In this document: one piece after another, positions 33,306-41,556 of the stretch | Numbering within the stretch: position 1 is the stretch's first letter | How the letters are laid out: the number at the start of each line of letters is the position of its first letter | NCBI RefSeq assembly: GCF_024006985.1 | Contig: NZ_JAMXIB010000004.1 | Coordinates: 1 to 64,000 of the forward strand | Length of the DNA: 64,000 nucleotides | Source: Robiginitalea marina | GTDB taxonomy: Bacteria; Bacteroidota; Bacteroidia; Flavobacteriales; Flavobacteriaceae | Direction of reading: 5' to 3' | Program-made: the position numbers and the translations under genes | Notes under the pieces: model-generated | Seen by the model: the letters and a program-made list of their open reading frames with translations, nothing else | What the model was told of the DNA's origin: nothing | Database searches by the model: none

Positions 33306-33830
33306 TCAGAGTTTGCCGTGCAGGTGTTCGCGTTGCCACCGCGCGAGTTCCTTCCATTTTCCCTCGTATGCCATGCGGGCCTGCATGGGCCAGGAAGACG
33401 GGTCGTGGAGCTTGTACCGCTCCCCCCCGGAGTCCAGCACTTCCTGGCATTTGGCCACAGAGGCTTCCGAAAGCTCCTTCCAGGTATGGATGTCGAAATT
33501 CTGGAAGAGCCCTACAATCTTGGGTCCAATTCCCTCGATGAGGGTCAGGTCGTCCTGCCGGATCGTCTTTCCGAAGGCCTTCCTTGCCGCCGCGGCGTCA
33601 AATGGGAGCGCCCTGGATATTCCCTGGCTCCTGGCCGATGCCAGCCGATCCATACAGGAATCCAATTCTCTCCTGAGTTTTTTGTTGGCGGCCTTAAGGG
33701 CCCCGGCCTCATTGCGCAGGGCAGCAGGCCCCATTGGGCCCCTTCCCAGCAAATAACCGATGACCCCGCAAAGGATGCCCGAGAGCATGGGGATAATCCA
33801 ATAAAGCAAGGTTACAGGTTCCTGGTTCAT
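33306..33830 (-). CDS. Membrane-anchored helix-hairpin-helix protein
   Basis: The 174-residue protein has one N-terminal membrane helix (about 6-30, LLYWIIPMLSGILCGVIGYLL), a short coiled-coil stretch (about 38-70) and a helix-hairpin-helix domain (DDLTLIEGIGPKIVGLFQN, about 95-115) of the kind found in small predicted DNA-binding proteins of Bacteroidota (COG3743-like). ATG 33830 is preferred to the GTG at 33839. Coupling of a DNA-binding fold to a membrane anchor is seen in this family, but the function is unknown. Confidence 0.72.
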   Translation of the reverse strand: MNQEPVTLLYWIIPMLSGILCGVIGYLLGRGPMGPAALRNEAGALKAANKKLRRELDSCMDRLASARSQGISRALPFDAAAARKAFGKTIRQDDLTLIEGIGPKIVGLFQNFDIHTWKELSEASVAKCQEVLDSGGERYKLHDPSSWPMQARMAYEGKWKELARWQREHLHGKL

Positions 33831-33989
33831 AGCCAACACGTATTAAGGGTTCCCCCGGATTGGGTCCCTACAAGATATTAAAAATATCCCTATGCCCGTC
33901 GGGGTGAAACAGGGCACTCCCCCCGGCCTTGCAGGCCGCGCTTCCCAACCGGGTTTTGCAGGCGGGGCCCAAATTTGCAAAGCATACAG

Positions 33990-34191
33990 GGAAGGGGGCC
34001 GCTTACACAATTCCGCTACCATAGAAGTTTGGAATAAGGCAAATTCGTTGAAAGCTCAAAGGAGTCCTTCCTTTAACGGTTGCAGACCCGATACGTTTAC
34101 AGGGAACCATCCAAGTGGGTTTTATTTTGGATTAGTTTGGTTAGTTTGAAAATCCGCCCTCGGTCCGCTAAGCTGCCCGGGCGGATTTTTT
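33990..34191 (+). ncRNA. Possible small RNA (weakly supported)
   Basis: The gap 33840-34252 has no credible protein gene. Its right half is more AT-rich than its surroundings. It contains local hairpins (ATTCC 34010-34014 with GGAAT 34031-34035; AAAGGA 34058-34063 with TCCTTT 34069-34074) and ends in a perfect terminator whose T run fits plus-strand transcription. No plus-strand gene ends here. It does not match tRNA, SRP RNA or a riboswitch that I recognise, and I find no perfect promoter. The terminator may simply serve the dehydrogenase gene on the other strand. Confidence 0.25.
34147..34191. terminator. Bidirectional rho-independent terminator
   Basis: AAAATCCGCCC (34149-34159) pairs perfectly with GGGCGGATTTT (34179-34189), with T runs on both strands. 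On the minus strand it lies about 62 bases past the stop of the ALDH7-type gene. Confidence 0.8.
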
Positions 34192-34252
34192 GTTAGGGGG
34201 CATGAAGCCATGGCCCGGTCGCCAGGCAACCAAACGAGCATGGACCCTTCCG

Positions 34253-35806
34253 TCAGAGGTCAAATTTGATCCCCTGGGCCAATGGGAGTTCCCTGCCGTA
34301 ATTAATGGTGTTGGTCTGCCGGCGCATGTAGATCTTCCAGGCATCAGACCCCGATTCCCGGCCGCCGCCTGTTTCCTTTTCCCCTCCAAAAGCCCCGCCA
34401 ATTTCGGCTCCCGAGGTCCCGATGTTGACGTTGGCGATGCCGCAATCACTACCCGCAACCGACAGGAAGGTTTCGGCTTCCCTGAGGTTATTGGTCATAA
34501 TGGCCGAGGACAGCCCCTGGCGCACCCCATTTTGGAGGGCGATGGCATTTTCAACCCCGCCTTTGTATTTCAAAAGGTAGAGGATGGGGGCGAAGGTTTC
34601 GTGCTGGACGATCTCATAGTGGTTTTCGGCTTCGGCAATGGCCGGCTTCACGTAGCAGCCGCTTTCGTATCCCGGGCCGTCCACAAGACCGCCGGGCACA
34701 ATGAGGCGCCCTCCCTCGGCCACCACCTTTTCAAGCGCTGCCTGGTACATACCCACTGCATCTTTGTCGATCAGGGGGCCAACGTGGTTCTTTTCATCCA
34801 GGGGGTTCCCGATCCGCAATTGCCCATAGGCAGCAACCAGGGCTTCCCTGACCTGGTCGTAAACCGCTTCGTGCACGATCAGGCGGCGGGTGGAGGTGCA
34901 TCGCTGCCCGCAGGTCCCGACGGCCCCGAATACCGCGCCGATCACCGTCATTTTGATGTCGGCATCCGGCGTTACGATAATGGCGTTGTTCCCACCGAGT
35001 TCCAGCAGGGTTTTCCCCAGGCGGGCCCCAACGGCCTGCGCCACGATTTTGCCCATGCGGATGGAACCTGTGGCCGACACCAGGGGGACGCGCTCATCGT
35101 GGGTCATGTATTCCCCTACCTGGTAATTCCCCGTAATCAGGCAGGAAATCCCTTCCGGGAGCCCATTGGCCCTGAAGACTTCCGCGGCAATATGCTGGCA
35201 GGCAATCCCGCACAGGGGGGCCTTCTCTGAAGGCTTCCAGATACAGACATCCCCGCAAACCCAGGCCAGGGCAGTATTCCAGCTCCACACGGCTACCGGG
35301 AAATTGAAGGCCGAGATGATCCCTACCGGGCCAAGGGGGTGGTATTGTTCGTACATGCGGTGCAGCGGGCGTTCGGAATGCATGGTCAATCCGTGAAGTT
35401 GTCGGGAAAGGCCCACGGCAAAATCACAGATGTCGATCATTTCCTGTACCTCCCCAAGGCCTTCCTGGTACGATTTTCCCATTTCGTAGGAAACCAGCTT
35501 CCCCAGGGGTTCCTTAAGCTCGCGCAGCCGCTCCCCGAACTGCCTTACCACTTCCCCCCTTTTCGGGGCAGGGATTGTCCGCCAGGCCTTGAAAGCCTCC
35601 ATGGCGGTCTGCACTACCCGCTCATAGTCTTCCCGGGTGGTGGCCTGTACCCGGCCGATCAGGGCCCCGTCCACCGGGGACCGGGATTCCAGGATTTCCC
35701 CGTTTGCAAAACTGTTGTCGCCCGTGGACGACCCCGGGTTCAGTTCCTGAATCCCCAACGCCTTTAGGGCGTTATCCATGCCGAAAGCAACTGCCACATC
35801 TGTCAT
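34253..35806 (-). CDS. ALDH7-type aldehyde dehydrogenase (piperideine-6-carboxylate/aminoadipate semialdehyde type)
   Basis: The 517-residue NAD-dependent enzyme is strikingly like human antiquitin (ALDH7A1) across its length, for example PAPKRGEVVRQFGERLRE, GIISAFNFPVAVWSWN and GRESGSDAWKIYMRR. The catalytic Cys lies in GTCGQRCTST and the Glu in LLELGGNNAI. The expected reaction is oxidation of alpha-aminoadipate semialdehyde in lysine breakdown. The hydroxyanthranilate dioxygenase gene 184 bases upstream suggests joint amino acid catabolism. A TAATTTTG promoter lies upstream. Confidence 0.88.
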   Translation of the reverse strand: MTDVAVAFGMDNALKALGIQELNPGSSTGDNSFANGEILESRSPVDGALIGRVQATTREDYERVVQTAMEAFKAWRTIPAPKRGEVVRQFGERLRELKEPLGKLVSYEMGKSYQEGLGEVQEMIDICDFAVGLSRQLHGLTMHSERPLHRMYEQYHPLGPVGIISAFNFPVAVWSWNTALAWVCGDVCIWKPSEKAPLCGIACQHIAAEVFRANGLPEGISCLITGNYQVGEYMTHDERVPLVSATGSIRMGKIVAQAVGARLGKTLLELGGNNAIIVTPDADIKMTVIGAVFGAVGTCGQRCTSTRRLIVHEAVYDQVREALVAAYGQLRIGNPLDEKNHVGPLIDKDAVGMYQAALEKVVAEGGRLIVPGGLVDGPGYESGCYVKPAIAEAENHYEIVQHETFAPILYLLKYKGGVENAIALQNGVRQGLSSAIMTNNLREAETFLSVAGSDCGIANVNIGTSGAEIGGAFGGEKETGGGRESGSDAWKIYMRRQTNTINYGRELPLAQGIKFDL

Positions 35807-35843
35807 TTTATAACTTTTTAAATCGAAATTGTTAGAATAGCCA

Positions 35844-35851
35844 CAAAATTA
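35844..35851 (-). promoter_or_regulatory. -7 promoter element TAATTTTG for the ALDH7-type gene
   Basis: This is a perfect TAnnTTTG match, 37 bases upstream of the ATG at 35806, so this gene need not be co-transcribed with the dioxygenase gene upstream. Confidence 0.5.
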
Positions 35852-35990
35852 CGAATTCTTGCCCCGGCGGCCCATATCCGGCGGAAGAATCTTTTGATGG
35901 CTGCCCGTGCCTCTCCGGAGCACGGATCGGGAAAGCCTGTAAGCCGGGGGGCATCCCCGTTTCTGTTGTCCGGCCCGGAAGGTTCCGCCC

Positions 35991-36536
35991 TCAGGGGTCT
36001 GGCCTGGCCACAAACCGCTCATCGGCTTCCATGACGGTGCCGCAGCGCTCACAGGTCCGAAGGGCTTGCGAATTGTAGAAATGCCTGAAATGGGGCAGGA
36101 AATCCTGCTCAATGTCCCGCAGGGTAAAATAGACTTCGTGTAATTTATGGTTGCATTGCTCGCAATACCAGAGCAGGCCGTCCTTCAGGTTCAGGCGTTC
36201 GCGCCGGCGTTCCACCACCAGCCCTATGGATCCCGGATGGCGAACCGGGGAGTGAGGCACCCCGGCCGGATGCAGGTAGAGGTCGCCGGGTCCCAGTTTC
36301 ATGGTTTTTTTCATGCCATTTTCCTGTACGTGGACCTCGATGGTCCCCTCCAGCTGGTAAAACAACTCTTCGGTCTCGTTATAGTGGTAATCTTTTCGGG
36401 CATTGGGCCCGGCCACAACCATCACGATATAATCGGTGGCCTCCTTGAAAAGGTTCCGGTTCCCCACGGGGGGCTTGAGTTCGTCCCGGTGGGTATCTAC
36501 CCATTCCAGCAGGTTGAAGGGAGGCGTTATTTTCAT
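35991..36536 (-). CDS. 3-hydroxyanthranilate 3,4-dioxygenase
   Basis: This iron enzyme opens the ring of 3-hydroxyanthranilate in the kynurenine pathway. From ATG 36536 the protein has 181 residues. The iron ligands fall at His51, Glu57 and His95, and a rubredoxin-like second metal site at Cys125, Cys128, Cys162 and Cys165. As I recall them, these are the positions in the characterised Cupriavidus enzyme. Other kynurenine genes are not in the window. The product could feed NAD synthesis or further breakdown. Confidence 0.92.
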   Translation of the reverse strand: MKITPPFNLLEWVDTHRDELKPPVGNRNLFKEATDYIVMVVAGPNARKDYHYNETEELFYQLEGTIEVHVQENGMKKTMKLGPGDLYLHPAGVPHSPVRHPGSIGLVVERRRERLNLKDGLLWYCEQCNHKLHEVYFTLRDIEQDFLPHFRHFYNSQALRTCERCGTVMEADERFVARPDP

Positions 36537-36559
36537 AAGCAGGAACAGCGTTATAACCC

Positions 36560-36567
36560 TAAAGATA
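36560..36567 (-). promoter_or_regulatory. -7 promoter element TATCTTTA for the dioxygenase
   Basis: This is one mismatch from consensus, 23 bases upstream of ATG 36536 and immediately after the terminator of the preceding gene. Confidence 0.4.
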
Positions 36568-36569
36568 GC

Positions 36570-36604
36570 CAAAAAGCCACAGCCCGCGAAGGGATGTGGC
36601 TTTT
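36570..36604. terminator. Rho-independent terminator of the CAP lipoprotein gene
   Basis: AAAAGCCACA pairs perfectly with TGTGGCTTTT (36572-36581 with 36595-36604). On the minus strand the stem runs into T, 26 bases past the CAP stop and just before the promoter of the dioxygenase gene. Confidence 0.75.
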
Positions 36605-36629
36605 CTCATAAAAGGTGTCGGCTTCCTGC

Positions 36630-37103
36630 CTACTGGAGAAAAAACAACTGGGTATAATACAGGTTGCCCTCCGTGTCTTTTTTAACGCTGACCGCAGTAT
36701 GGGAGTAATCCCCTTCCATGGTTTTGCGGTGCGATTCGCTTGCAAGCCAGCCTTCGAGGGCCTGGGCAGCGGTGGCGTAGTTTTTGGCTACGTTTTCTGA
36801 AACCGCTTTTGCATCGGCTTCAGAGGCAATCCCGGTGGCGCGCGCCGTAAAATTATGGTGGCTCAGCGTGCCGGTAGCGATCATATAGTCATTGTGTTCA
36901 TTGGCGTAGTGGTAGGCCACTTCGCTGAATGCCAGGGGGGAAAGGCCTCTGCCGACCCGGTGGTCGTTGACCAGGGCCAGTACTTCGCTTTCCATCGCTT
37001 CCAGGTTTACCCCTTTCGGACCCTCAACAGGGTCCGCCGCCTCCTTGGTACAGGAAAGGGCCAGGGCGGTAAACAGAATTACAAAGGCGTGCCGCAATTT
37101 CAT
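36630..37103 (-). CDS. CAP (SCP/PR-1) domain lipoprotein
   Basis: From ATG 37103 the product has 157 residues. The signal peptide ends in a lipobox (ALALSC), so the protein is membrane-anchored and exported. The rest is a CAP domain (LALVNDHRVGRGLSPL, YANEHNDYMIATGTLSHHNF, GWLASESHRKTMEGDYSH) as in bacterial SCP-like extracellular proteins. Ligand and role are unknown. A longer reading to 37265 lacks a signal peptide and is rejected. The 262-base gap upstream holds nothing I can identify. Confidence 0.85.
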   Translation of the reverse strand: MKLRHAFVILFTALALSCTKEAADPVEGPKGVNLEAMESEVLALVNDHRVGRGLSPLAFSEVAYHYANEHNDYMIATGTLSHHNFTARATGIASEADAKAVSENVAKNYATAAQALEGWLASESHRKTMEGDYSHTAVSVKKDTEGNLYYTQLFFLQ

Positions 37104-37365
37104 AGGTGTTCTGATTGCAAGCAGGCTTCTGTATGGCAAAGACTTGGGGGAGTGTCTTTTTCCCGGGACCGGGCCGGGATTCAATATTAGGGAGGAATTC
37201 CGCATCCCCGGATAAATCGGGGGTGTTTTTTCGACCAATGCCCCAATCCTGCCGAAGATCGGCAATAAACCTGTCCCTGATCGGACGCACGCCTACAGGT
37301 CCCGGGGGGCAACCGGTCAAAAAAGGTCGGTAAACGGCACCGGCTTAGCGGGGTTTTAGAATACT

Positions 37366-37848
37366 TTATGGCTCCAGGGCCAGGGAAAAGACCAGGTCCC
37401 CTGTCTCCCGAAGGGGCGGATAAAGTACGGAGTCTTCCAGGACCCCTGTCACCAGCCAGTCGTCGGAAACCCCTGCCCGCTCCAGGTAAATGATGAGTGC
37501 CCCAAGGATTACAGCCACCTTCACCAGTCCGAAAATTCCTCCGGCCAGGCGGTTCAGGAAGCCCAGCATGGCCAGACGGGCAATGCGCGTAAGCAATTTT
37601 GCAAGCAGGTGAACCCCGATGAGGATCCCCAGGAAGGTCGCCACAAAAGCACTGACCTTAACATTGGTGCCATTCCAATCTACCGCTTCCTCGAGGTAAT
37701 CGGAAACGAAGTAAGAGAAATGGATGGCCCCGTAAACAGCAGCGATCAGGGCAGCCACCGAGGCGATTTCCACTATGAGGCCATTTTTCAGGCCCATAAA
37801 AAAACCAGAGGCCAGCAGGAGTGCCAGTACAATATCCACGAGCTCCAT
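37366..37848 (-). CDS. CvpA-family membrane protein
   Basis: The 160-residue inner-membrane protein has four hydrophobic segments (about 3-18, 24-45, 65-85 and 98-120) and the CvpA start LVDIVLALLLASGFFMGLKNG (quoted in part). The E. coli relative is needed for colicin V production and envelope homeostasis; its molecular role is unclear. ATG 37848 is chosen because the TTG at 37866 overlaps the promoter element. Confidence 0.85.
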   Translation of the reverse strand: MELVDIVLALLLASGFFMGLKNGLIVEIASVAALIAAVYGAIHFSYFVSDYLEEAVDWNGTNVKVSAFVATFLGILIGVHLLAKLLTRIARLAMLGFLNRLAGGIFGLVKVAVILGALIIYLERAGVSDDWLVTGVLEDSVLYPPLRETGDLVFSLALEP

Positions 37849-37863
37849 GGGGATGTTTTCAAA

Positions 37864-37871
37864 CAAATATA
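37864..37871 (-). promoter_or_regulatory. -7 promoter element TATATTTG for the CvpA gene
   Basis: This is a perfect TAnnTTTG match, 15 bases before ATG 37848. The divergent element at 37885-37892 lies only 13 bases away. Confidence 0.5.
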
Positions 37872-37884
37872 AGGGATTGCTTTG

Positions 37885-37892
37885 TACCTTTG
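37885..37892 (+). promoter_or_regulatory. -7 promoter element TACCTTTG for the small-gene pair
   Basis: This is a perfect TAnnTTTG match on the plus strand, 33 bases before the ATG at 37926. Confidence 0.5.
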
Positions 37893-37925
37893 CTCCTTCG
37901 GAACCTCTTACCCATTCGATAGTCC

Positions 37926-38282
37926 ATGGCGCGCGATCCCCTGCTCAGAGAACGTTGGGACCAACTGACCCAAAAGCTTTCAGCCCAGTTTGCCGAAGGG
38001 GCTCCCCTGGAGTTGGATGCCATCATTTACCTGATCGGGGTCCAGGAGTTCGGCCACTACCACCGGCGTTATAAGAAGGACGAAAAGATCAACCTGATGC
38101 ACATTGCGATCTGTCGGTTGCTCGAGCCGTATGGGTACTACACCTTCGACCATTTTGACGAGGAAGGCTGGCCACATTACCAGTTGCTGGAGCCCCTGCC
38201 CCCCCTCAAGGCGGGGGAGCAGTCCGTTTTGATGAAAGAGGCCATCGTTGCCTATTTTTTGGAAAAGCAGTACCTGGAATGA
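37926..38282 (+). CDS. Conserved hypothetical protein, flavobacterial type
   Basis: The 118-residue soluble protein has no domain name that I recognise, but its pattern (DAIIYLIGVQEFG, KINLMHIAICRLLEPYGYY, GWPHYQLLEPLPPL) recalls a conserved family of short flavobacterial proteins. It lacks membrane segments and cysteine motifs. Its stop overlaps the start of the monooxygenase-fold gene by four bases. Confidence 0.7.
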   Translation: MARDPLLRERWDQLTQKLSAQFAEGAPLELDAIIYLIGVQEFGHYHRRYKKDEKINLMHIAICRLLEPYGYYTFDHFDEEGWPHYQLLEPLPPLKAGEQSVLMKEAIVAYFLEKQYLE

Positions 38283-38599
38283 ACGCAACCCCTCCCTATT
38301 ACGCCGTTATTTTTACCTCAAAGCGCTCAGCAGCGGGGCAGGAGGAATATGCCGCCATGTCCGAAGCCATGGAGGAACTGGCGCGGCAGCAGCCCGGTTT
38401 CCTGGGGATGGAACATGCCCGCGAGGGTATTGGGATTACCGTCAGCTACTGGGATTCGCTGGAAAATATCGCCCGGTGGAAATCCCAGGCCGACCATCAG
38501 ATCGCCCAGCAGCTGGGGCGCCGGTCGTGGTACGAATCGTACCGGGTGCGCATCTGCAGGGTAGAGCGGGAATACGGCTTTCCGCAGGAGCACCCCTGA
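38279..38599 (+). CDS. Antibiotic biosynthesis monooxygenase (ABM) fold protein
   Basis: The 106-residue protein fits the ferredoxin-like ABM/YgiN fold (PYYAVIFTSKRSA, MEELARQQPGFLGMEHAR, VSYWDSLENIARWKSQADH). Members may be small quinol oxidases or stress-linked proteins, and the family name should not be read as antibiotic synthesis. It is coupled to the hypothetical gene upstream and followed by glpD with a separate promoter. Confidence 0.82.
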   Translation: MNATPPYYAVIFTSKRSAAGQEEYAAMSEAMEELARQQPGFLGMEHAREGIGITVSYWDSLENIARWKSQADHQIAQQLGRRSWYESYRVRICRVEREYGFPQEHP

Positions 38600-38651
38600 A
38601 CCCCCCTTGGTACCGTGTCGCCGGATTTGACCTTTTCATAATACCGGCCGG

Positions 38652-38682
38652 TTGACCCCTTGCCCCCAAAGCCCTATTTTTG
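38652..38682 (+). promoter_or_regulatory. Complete promoter (TTG, 20-base spacer, TATTTTTG) for glpD
   Basis: A -33 TTG at 38652-38654 and a perfect -7 TATTTTTG at 38675-38682 have the Bacteroidota spacing. The ATG follows 18 bases later. Confidence 0.6.
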
Positions 38683-38700
38683 TAACCCAATGATCCCATT

Positions 38701-40371
38701 ATGAAAACCCCACTTCCTTTTTCTGCGCGCAACAGGGCCGAACACCTCAAAGAACTTCAATCTGCGGAATTTGACCTTGTGGTGATCGGAGGGGGCATAA
38801 CCGGGGCGGGGATTGCCCTCGATGCCGCTTCCCGCGGGCTGAAGGTGGCCCTGCTCGAGAAGGGGGATTTCGCTTCGGGGACCAGCAGCAAGTCCACCAA
38901 ACTCATCCACGGCGGGCTCCGCTACCTGAAACAATTCGATTTCTGGCTGGTGAAGGAAGTGGGTTCCGAAAGGGCCATCGTCCACAAGCTGGCCCCCCAC
39001 CTGGTATTGCCCGAAAAAATGTTGCTGCCCCTGATAGAAGGGGGGTCATACGGGAAATGGCTTACATCCATCGGCCTGAAGGTGTACGATATCCTCGCCC
39101 AGGTCAGCGGGGACGACAAGAGGAAGATGCTCGAAAAAAAGGAGGCCCTGAAACTGGAACCGCTCCTGCCTAAAAAGGGCTTAAAGGGTGCCGGCTACTA
39201 TGCCGAATACCGCACCGACGATGCCCGCCTTACCCTTGAAAGTATCAAGGCGAGCCTTCAGTACGGGGCCCTGGCGCTAAATTATGCCGAAGTGACAGGC
39301 TTCCGGTATGACGGGCAGGGCAAGGTGGCCGGGGTAATCGTTTCGGACCTGTGCGGAGGGGAATCCCTGGAGGTGGCCTCCCGATATATAGTGAGCGCCG
39401 CGGGGCCATGGGTGGATGAACTCAGGGGGTTGAACCAAAGCAAACGGGGAAAGCGGCTGCACCTGACCAAGGGGGTACACCTGGTATTCCCGCATGAGAA
39501 GCTCCCGGTCCGGCAGTCGGTATATTTCGATGTGCCCGACGGGCGCATGATCTTTGCCATTCCCAGGGGAAAGGTCACCTACGTGGGCACTACCGATACG
39601 AATTACGAGGCCGATAAGGACGATGTCAGGACCGACCTGGCCGATGCGATTTACCTGATCTCTGCCGTCAACAACATGTTCCCTTCCATAGAATTGGAAC
39701 TGTCAGACATCGAATCGTCCTGGGCCGGGTTGAGGCCACTGATCCACGAAGAGGGCAAATCTGCTTCCGAGCTGTCGCGCAAGGACGAGATTTTCACTTC
39801 CGACTCAGGGTTGGTCAGCATTGCCGGGGGAAAGCTTACCGGATACCGCAAGATGGCCGAGCGGGTGGTGAACCGCGTTGCCGCAACCATGGAAGAGGAA
39901 CACGGCCGCAAGCTGAAAGGGTGCCAGACCGACAAGATTCCCCTGTGCGGCAGCGATTTCAAAAAATTCAAACAGGTGGAAAAGTACCTCGAAGAGGTGA
40001 CGGAGCGCCTGGTTTCGGAGGGCTTTACCCCGTACGACGCCTGGTACCTGGTGACCACCTACGGCAGGCAGACCGGGCAGATCCTTGAAGGCTTTGCCAA
40101 CTTCACCGATAAAGACGCGCAATGGAGGCTGATGCGGGCAGAATTGCATTTCGGGATTGCACATGAGATGGTCCAGAACCCCATAGACTTTTTCATCCGT
40201 CGGACGGGGCGCCTGTATTTTGACATTGGATCTGTCCGCAAATACCTCGACCGGGTAGTGGAGGAATGTGGTGAACTTCTGGGGGAAGGCATCGAAAAAC
40301 GGGAGGCCTGGAAGGAAGCCATGCAGGCCGAAATTCAGCGGCACAGTGCCTTTGACCTGGAAACGGCCTGA
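38701..40371 (+). CDS. glpD: FAD-dependent glycerol-3-phosphate dehydrogenase
   Basis: The 556-residue enzyme oxidises glycerol 3-phosphate to dihydroxyacetone phosphate at the membrane and passes electrons to quinone. The FAD-binding motif DLVVIGGGITGAGIALDAA (about 22-40) is followed by GTSSKSTKLIHGGLRYL, the family signature. A C-terminal domain of about 130 residues completes it. It faces gpsA, the NAD(P)H-dependent enzyme that makes glycerol 3-phosphate, across 27 bases. Confidence 0.94.
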   Translation: MKTPLPFSARNRAEHLKELQSAEFDLVVIGGGITGAGIALDAASRGLKVALLEKGDFASGTSSKSTKLIHGGLRYLKQFDFWLVKEVGSERAIVHKLAPHLVLPEKMLLPLIEGGSYGKWLTSIGLKVYDILAQVSGDDKRKMLEKKEALKLEPLLPKKGLKGAGYYAEYRTDDARLTLESIKASLQYGALALNYAEVTGFRYDGQGKVAGVIVSDLCGGESLEVASRYIVSAAGPWVDELRGLNQSKRGKRLHLTKGVHLVFPHEKLPVRQSVYFDVPDGRMIFAIPRGKVTYVGTTDTNYEADKDDVRTDLADAIYLISAVNNMFPSIELELSDIESSWAGLRPLIHEEGKSASELSRKDEIFTSDSGLVSIAGGKLTGYRKMAERVVNRVAATMEEEHGRKLKGCQTDKIPLCGSDFKKFKQVEKYLEEVTERLVSEGFTPYDAWYLVTTYGRQTGQILEGFANFTDKDAQWRLMRAELHFGIAHEMVQNPIDFFIRRTGRLYFDIGSVRKYLDRVVEECGELLGEGIEKREAWKEAMQAEIQRHSAFDLETA

Positions 40372-40398
40372 ACCTCCGGGACGCCCGGGCTACAATGA

Positions 40399-41400
40399 TC
40401 AACTGATCTGGTCGGCCAGCTCAAGGAAGACTTTTTTGGGGTTGGCCCCTTTATAAAGCACCTTGTAAACTGCGTCGATGATAGGTGTTTTTACCGTTTT
40501 TTTGAACCCTTCCTTTATGATAAAGGCGCTTTTGACCGCATAATACCCCTCGGCCACCATATTCATCTCCATCATAGCGCTTTTAACGGTATACCCCTTC
40601 CCGATCATGTTCCCGAACATGCGGTTGCGGCTGAAGACGGAGTAGCCGGTCACCAACAGGTCACCCAGGTAGGCAGAGTGGTTGATGTTCCGGTCGATGT
40701 TGTAGAGGCATTTGGTATACCGCTTCATTTCCCTGATCGCATTGCTCATCAGTACCGCCTGGAAGTTGTCGCCATACCCCAGCCCATGGGCAATACCCGC
40801 AGCAATGGCATAGATGTTTTTAAGCATGGCCGCGTACTCGGTCCCTATGATGTCACGGCTCACCCGGGTCTTGATGTAGGAACTCTCCAGGGCGGAAGCC
40901 ACCTGCCTGGCCCGGGCCTTGTCTTCGCAGGCGATGGTCAGGTAGGAAAGCCGTTCCAGGGCTACTTCCTCAGCATGGCAGGGCCCGGCGATCACCCCGA
41001 TGTTTTTGTAGGGGATATTGTACTTGTCGTGGAAATGCTCCCCGACAATCTTCCCGCTTTCCGGCACGATCCCCTTAATGGCGGAGACGATCACCTTACC
41101 TTCGAGGGAAGCGCTGATCTTGGATAATTCCCCGTCCAGAAAGGCCGAAGGAATGGCGAAAATGAGCACCTCCGCCCCTGAAACCGCCTCATCGATCTGG
41201 TCGGTAAGCCTGAGCTGCGCGGTGTTGAAGCTCACGGAACTGAGGTAATTCGGGTTGTGGCCGTGTTCGCTGATATACCGGAGCGCCTCGGTGTTCCGCA
41301 TATACCAGGTTACTTCCCCAAGGTTCTCGCACAGCATTTTTACCAGGGCAGTGGCCCAGCTTCCCCCTCCGAGCACGGCAAATTTCGGCAGTTTCTTCAC
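40399..41400 (-). CDS. gpsA: NAD(P)H-dependent glycerol-3-phosphate dehydrogenase
   Basis: This cytosolic enzyme reduces dihydroxyacetone phosphate for phospholipid synthesis. From the GTG at 41400 the protein has 333 residues, the normal length. The dinucleotide loop LGGGSWATALVKML and the substrate region GTEYAAMLKNIYAIAAG are present. The upstream ATG at 41442 is rejected because a complete promoter lies between it and the GTG. Confidence 0.93.
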   Translation of the reverse strand: MKKLPKFAVLGGGSWATALVKMLCENLGEVTWYMRNTEALRYISEHGHNPNYLSSVSFNTAQLRLTDQIDEAVSGAEVLIFAIPSAFLDGELSKISASLEGKVIVSAIKGIVPESGKIVGEHFHDKYNIPYKNIGVIAGPCHAEEVALERLSYLTIACEDKARARQVASALESSYIKTRVSRDIIGTEYAAMLKNIYAIAAGIAHGLGYGDNFQAVLMSNAIREMKRYTKCLYNIDRNINHSAYLGDLLVTGYSVFSRNRMFGNMIGKGYTVKSAMMEMNMVAEGYYAVKSAFIIKEGFKKTVKTPIIDAVYKVLYKGANPKKVFLELADQIS

Positions 41401-41414
41401 GTGGTGATTTTTCC

Positions 41415-41442
41415 CAAAAGTACTCAAATTTGCTGTTTCCAA
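41415..41442 (-). promoter_or_regulatory. Complete promoter (TTG, 17-base spacer, TACTTTTG) for gpsA
   Basis: On the minus strand a -33 TTG at 41440-41442 and a perfect -7 TACTTTTG at 41415-41422 precede the GTG start by 14 bases. This decides the start of gpsA. Confidence 0.6.
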
Positions 41443-41556
41443 TGGAGGGGAAAAGCCGGCCCCGTCTTCTGGCCCGGGGGCAGGAGCCTTTCGGAAGGGG
41501 CGTAGGGCGAACCCCGGAATTTAGTATCTTAACGGGAAGCTTTAATCCGCACCCCG

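Noticed and set aside
36630-37265. 211-residue version of the CAP protein
   Set aside because: The extra 54 residues place the signal peptide and lipobox in the middle of the protein. ATG 37103 gives a normal lipoprotein.
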